7,011 nucleotides of DNA, taken from positions 1 to 7,011 of the forward strand of contig QHUF01000258.1 of NCBI GenBank assembly GCA_003221075.1. The letters are read 5' to 3'. Source of the stretch: Gemmatimonadota bacterium (GTDB taxonomy: Bacteria; Gemmatimonadota; Gemmatimonadetes; Gemmatimonadales; GWC2-71-9). The notes beneath the pieces are model-generated. The model was given only the letters and a program-made list of their open reading frames with translations, was not told the origin of the DNA and searched no databases. Shown here piece after piece: positions 5,934 through 7,011 of the stretch (the stretch's first letter is position 1; each line of letters starts with the position of its first letter). A program made the translations under genes and the position numbers.

Positions 5934-6362
5934 TCACCAGCGCTTCACTCGCCCGACCCGCGACATGGTAATCGTTTCGGTTTGAGACCCTCGGCGCAAA
6001 ACGACCGTCGTGTTCGACGCGCCCCACCCCATCCCGGTAGGCCCGAAGATCACAACGGGATTCGAAGTCGCGAGTGTGACGCCGTGGCTCGATGGACCCG
6101 GCGTTCGCCACCACGGCTCCCATCCTTGCGCGACGAACCGATCGATGCGCAACGTATCGGCATCGAGCGTAACACGCGCGCGAGTCGATTGGAGGACGGC
6201 GCCATTCCGCCCCACGGCAAGCGCCGTCGTCACGTCGCGCATGGCTCGCTCGGTTTCGAGCCAGTCCATGAGACGCGCGGCCCGTGGCACCCAGAACGCG
6301 AGCAGCACCGCCGCGATGGTGGCAACAATGATCAGCTCGAGGAGCGTGAACCCTTTGGACAT
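5934..6362 (-). CDS. GspH/FimT-type pseudopilin
   Basis: This 142-residue protein has a type IV prepilin N-terminus: MSKGFTLLELIIV. The prepilin peptidase would cut between G4 and F5, leaving F1 and E5 of the mature protein, followed by a hydrophobic helix to about residue 25. The C-terminal part (about 102-141) has the GspH/FimT pattern PVVIFGPTGMGWG, TVVLRRG and ITMSRVGRV. Such minor pseudopilins prime assembly of a type II secretion pseudopilus or type IV pilus at the inner membrane. The start at 6362 is chosen because the very short leader MSKG is typical; a longer in-frame reading from 6404 adds 14 charged residues before the signal and would cross the putative promoter. There is no Shine-Dalgarno; TATAAA ends 6 nt upstream. 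No other pilus or secretion gene is in the window, so it is isolated here. Exact subfamily (GspH or FimT) cannot be settled. Confidence 0.9.
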   Translation of the reverse strand: MSKGFTLLELIIVATIAAVLLAFWVPRAARLMDWLETERAMRDVTTALAVGRNGAVLQSTRARVTLDADTLRIDRFVAQGWEPWWRTPGPSSHGVTLATSNPVVIFGPTGMGWGASNTTVVLRRGSQTETITMSRVGRVKRW

Positions 6363-6524
6363 TTGCTGTTTATAGCGTGTCAGCGAACCCCTGCGGCACC
6401 ACAAAAACCCGGCGAAAAGCCAGAAAACGCGCCATTTGCGGGCTAACGCCCTTGCACGGCGAGCGCTATGTTGGTGCGCGTGATGGTCTTGCCGGGCGGC
6501 ATGTCAGGTGCAAAAGGGACGCGC
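6363..6524. other. Divergent intergenic region
   Basis: These 162 bp lie between the pseudopilin and TPR-like genes. Apart from the -10 box at 6369-6374 and a short stem GGGC-TAAC-GCCC (6440-6451), I see no promoter or RNA that I can support for the rightward gene. TATGTT at 6467-6472 could be a -10 but has no partner -35. Confidence 0.4.
6369..6374 (-). promoter_or_regulatory. -10 box of pseudopilin gene, leaderless message likely
   Basis: On the minus strand TATAAA (5 of 6 to consensus) is followed by CAGCAA and then the ATG at 6362. A start site 7 nt below the box would be the A of the ATG itself. I saw no convincing -35. Confidence 0.45.
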
Positions 6525-7011
6525 GTGAGCACTGAACTCCAGTCTCGCCGCGCGGGCTTGCCCCACGCCGTCTTCCTGCAACGGGTGGCTGATGAACCAG
6601 CCACCTCCCCAGACGTCCGTCTGGGTCAGGGGGCGTTTTTGGCGTTGCGGTTTGTCGACTTGCTCGCCCCCGATCGCGAGCCACCCACTCCCGATGTGTT
6701 CCGCTATCAGTGGGCAGCAACCGAGCGCTACTGCGCCGAGCTCTCCGGCGAGGGGACCGAGGCGTCGCATCTCAGTTGCATCGTGCGCGCGGCAGGTGAA
6801 GCGCACCGCGATGGCAACCTGCAAATGCTCGCCCCGGCCTTGTTCGCGTACGCGCTCTACCTCGAGCAGGAATCCTACTTCGACGAAGCGGAAGACGCGC
6901 TGCTCACGATGATCAACGTTGGCGGCGGACGTCTACCGACATCCGACGCGATCTCCGCGTGGATGCGACTGGGAAGAGTCCGGCGTCTTCAAGCCGCTTT
7001 CGATCAGGCAG
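6525..7011 (+). CDS. TPR-like helical protein (3' end beyond window)
   Basis: The visible 162 residues start at GTG 6525 and run in an open frame to the window edge. The middle and end are helix-rich: FLALRFVDLL (38-47), the pair around FAYALYLEQESYFDEAEDALLT (107-128), and AISAWMRLGRVRRLQAAFDQA (142-162), which look like TPR helices. The N-terminal 25 residues are charged, with no signal peptide or membrane span in view. GTG 6525 is chosen because AAAAGGGA (6512-6519) lies 5 nt upstream. ATG at 6468, 6483 and 6501 are in the same frame after a stop at 6444, and could be the true start. The gene is divergent from the pseudopilin gene. It may be a scaffold or regulatory protein; no specific function is visible. 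Confidence 0.75.
   Translation, partial: MSTELQSRRAGLPHAVFLQRVADEPATSPDVRLGQGAFLALRFVDLLAPDREPPTPDVFRYQWAATERYCAELSGEGTEASHLSCIVRAAGEAHRDGNLQMLAPALFAYALYLEQESYFDEAEDALLTMINVGGGRLPTSDAISAWMRLGRVRRLQAAFDQA

Noticed and set aside
5712..6446. 244-residue plus-strand reading frame
   Set aside because: It begins out of frame in the HD-GYP gene, passes through the stem-loop and lies antisense to the pseudopilin, which has a clear prepilin signal.
6438..6478. Possible integron attC-like site (GGGCTAAC ... GTTGGTG)
   Set aside because: The ends do not fit RYYYAAC and GTTRRRY, and there is no cassette structure or second site.

Overview
The window is GC-rich bacterial chromosomal DNA with dense, unbroken genes and no mobile element, CRISPR array, tRNA or rRNA that I can see. 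The gene content suggests Gemmatimonadota or a similar soil phylum. The reasons are two class I glutamine synthetases of different subtypes side by side, a futalosine-pathway menaquinone enzyme (MqnD type), a zinc-ribbon/membrane/TPR protein, and -10-like boxes lying very close to start codons. This assignment is inference, not a database result.

Layout. Left block (minus strand, 1-3044): a small unrecognised 81-residue protein (3044 to 2799); a promoter; glnA of the GSI-beta type (2617 to 1148), which carries an adenylylation-type tyrosine; an 84-bp gap holding a regularly phased inverted repeat; and glnA of the GSI-alpha type (1063 to beyond base 1), which carries the feedback-inhibition arginine of the Bacillus type. 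Middle block (plus strand, 3105-5770): three closely packed genes, namely a zinc-ribbon membrane protein with a TPR-like domain, an MqnD-like 1,4-dihydroxy-6-naphthoate synthase that overlaps it by ATGA, and a response regulator with an HD-GYP domain starting at TTG behind a strong Shine-Dalgarno. This block ends in a GC-rich stem-loop. Right block: a GspH/FimT-type pseudopilin on the minus strand (6362 to 5934), and a partial TPR-like gene leaving the window on the plus strand (6525 onward).

How they fit together. The two glutamine synthetases both make glutamine from glutamate and ammonia but are expected to be controlled differently, one by covalent adenylylation and one by direct feedback inhibition. 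The hairpin between them is the most unusual structure in the window: six copies of one heptamer, three per arm, spaced exactly 10 bp, ending 10 nt before a start codon that has no visible Shine-Dalgarno. The middle block probably forms one transcript, but its three products have no obvious shared pathway. I found no convincing new defence or mobile system. The best leads are the phased repeat, the paired glutamine synthetases, and an A9 tract in the HD-GYP gene at which loss of one base gives an immediate stop.
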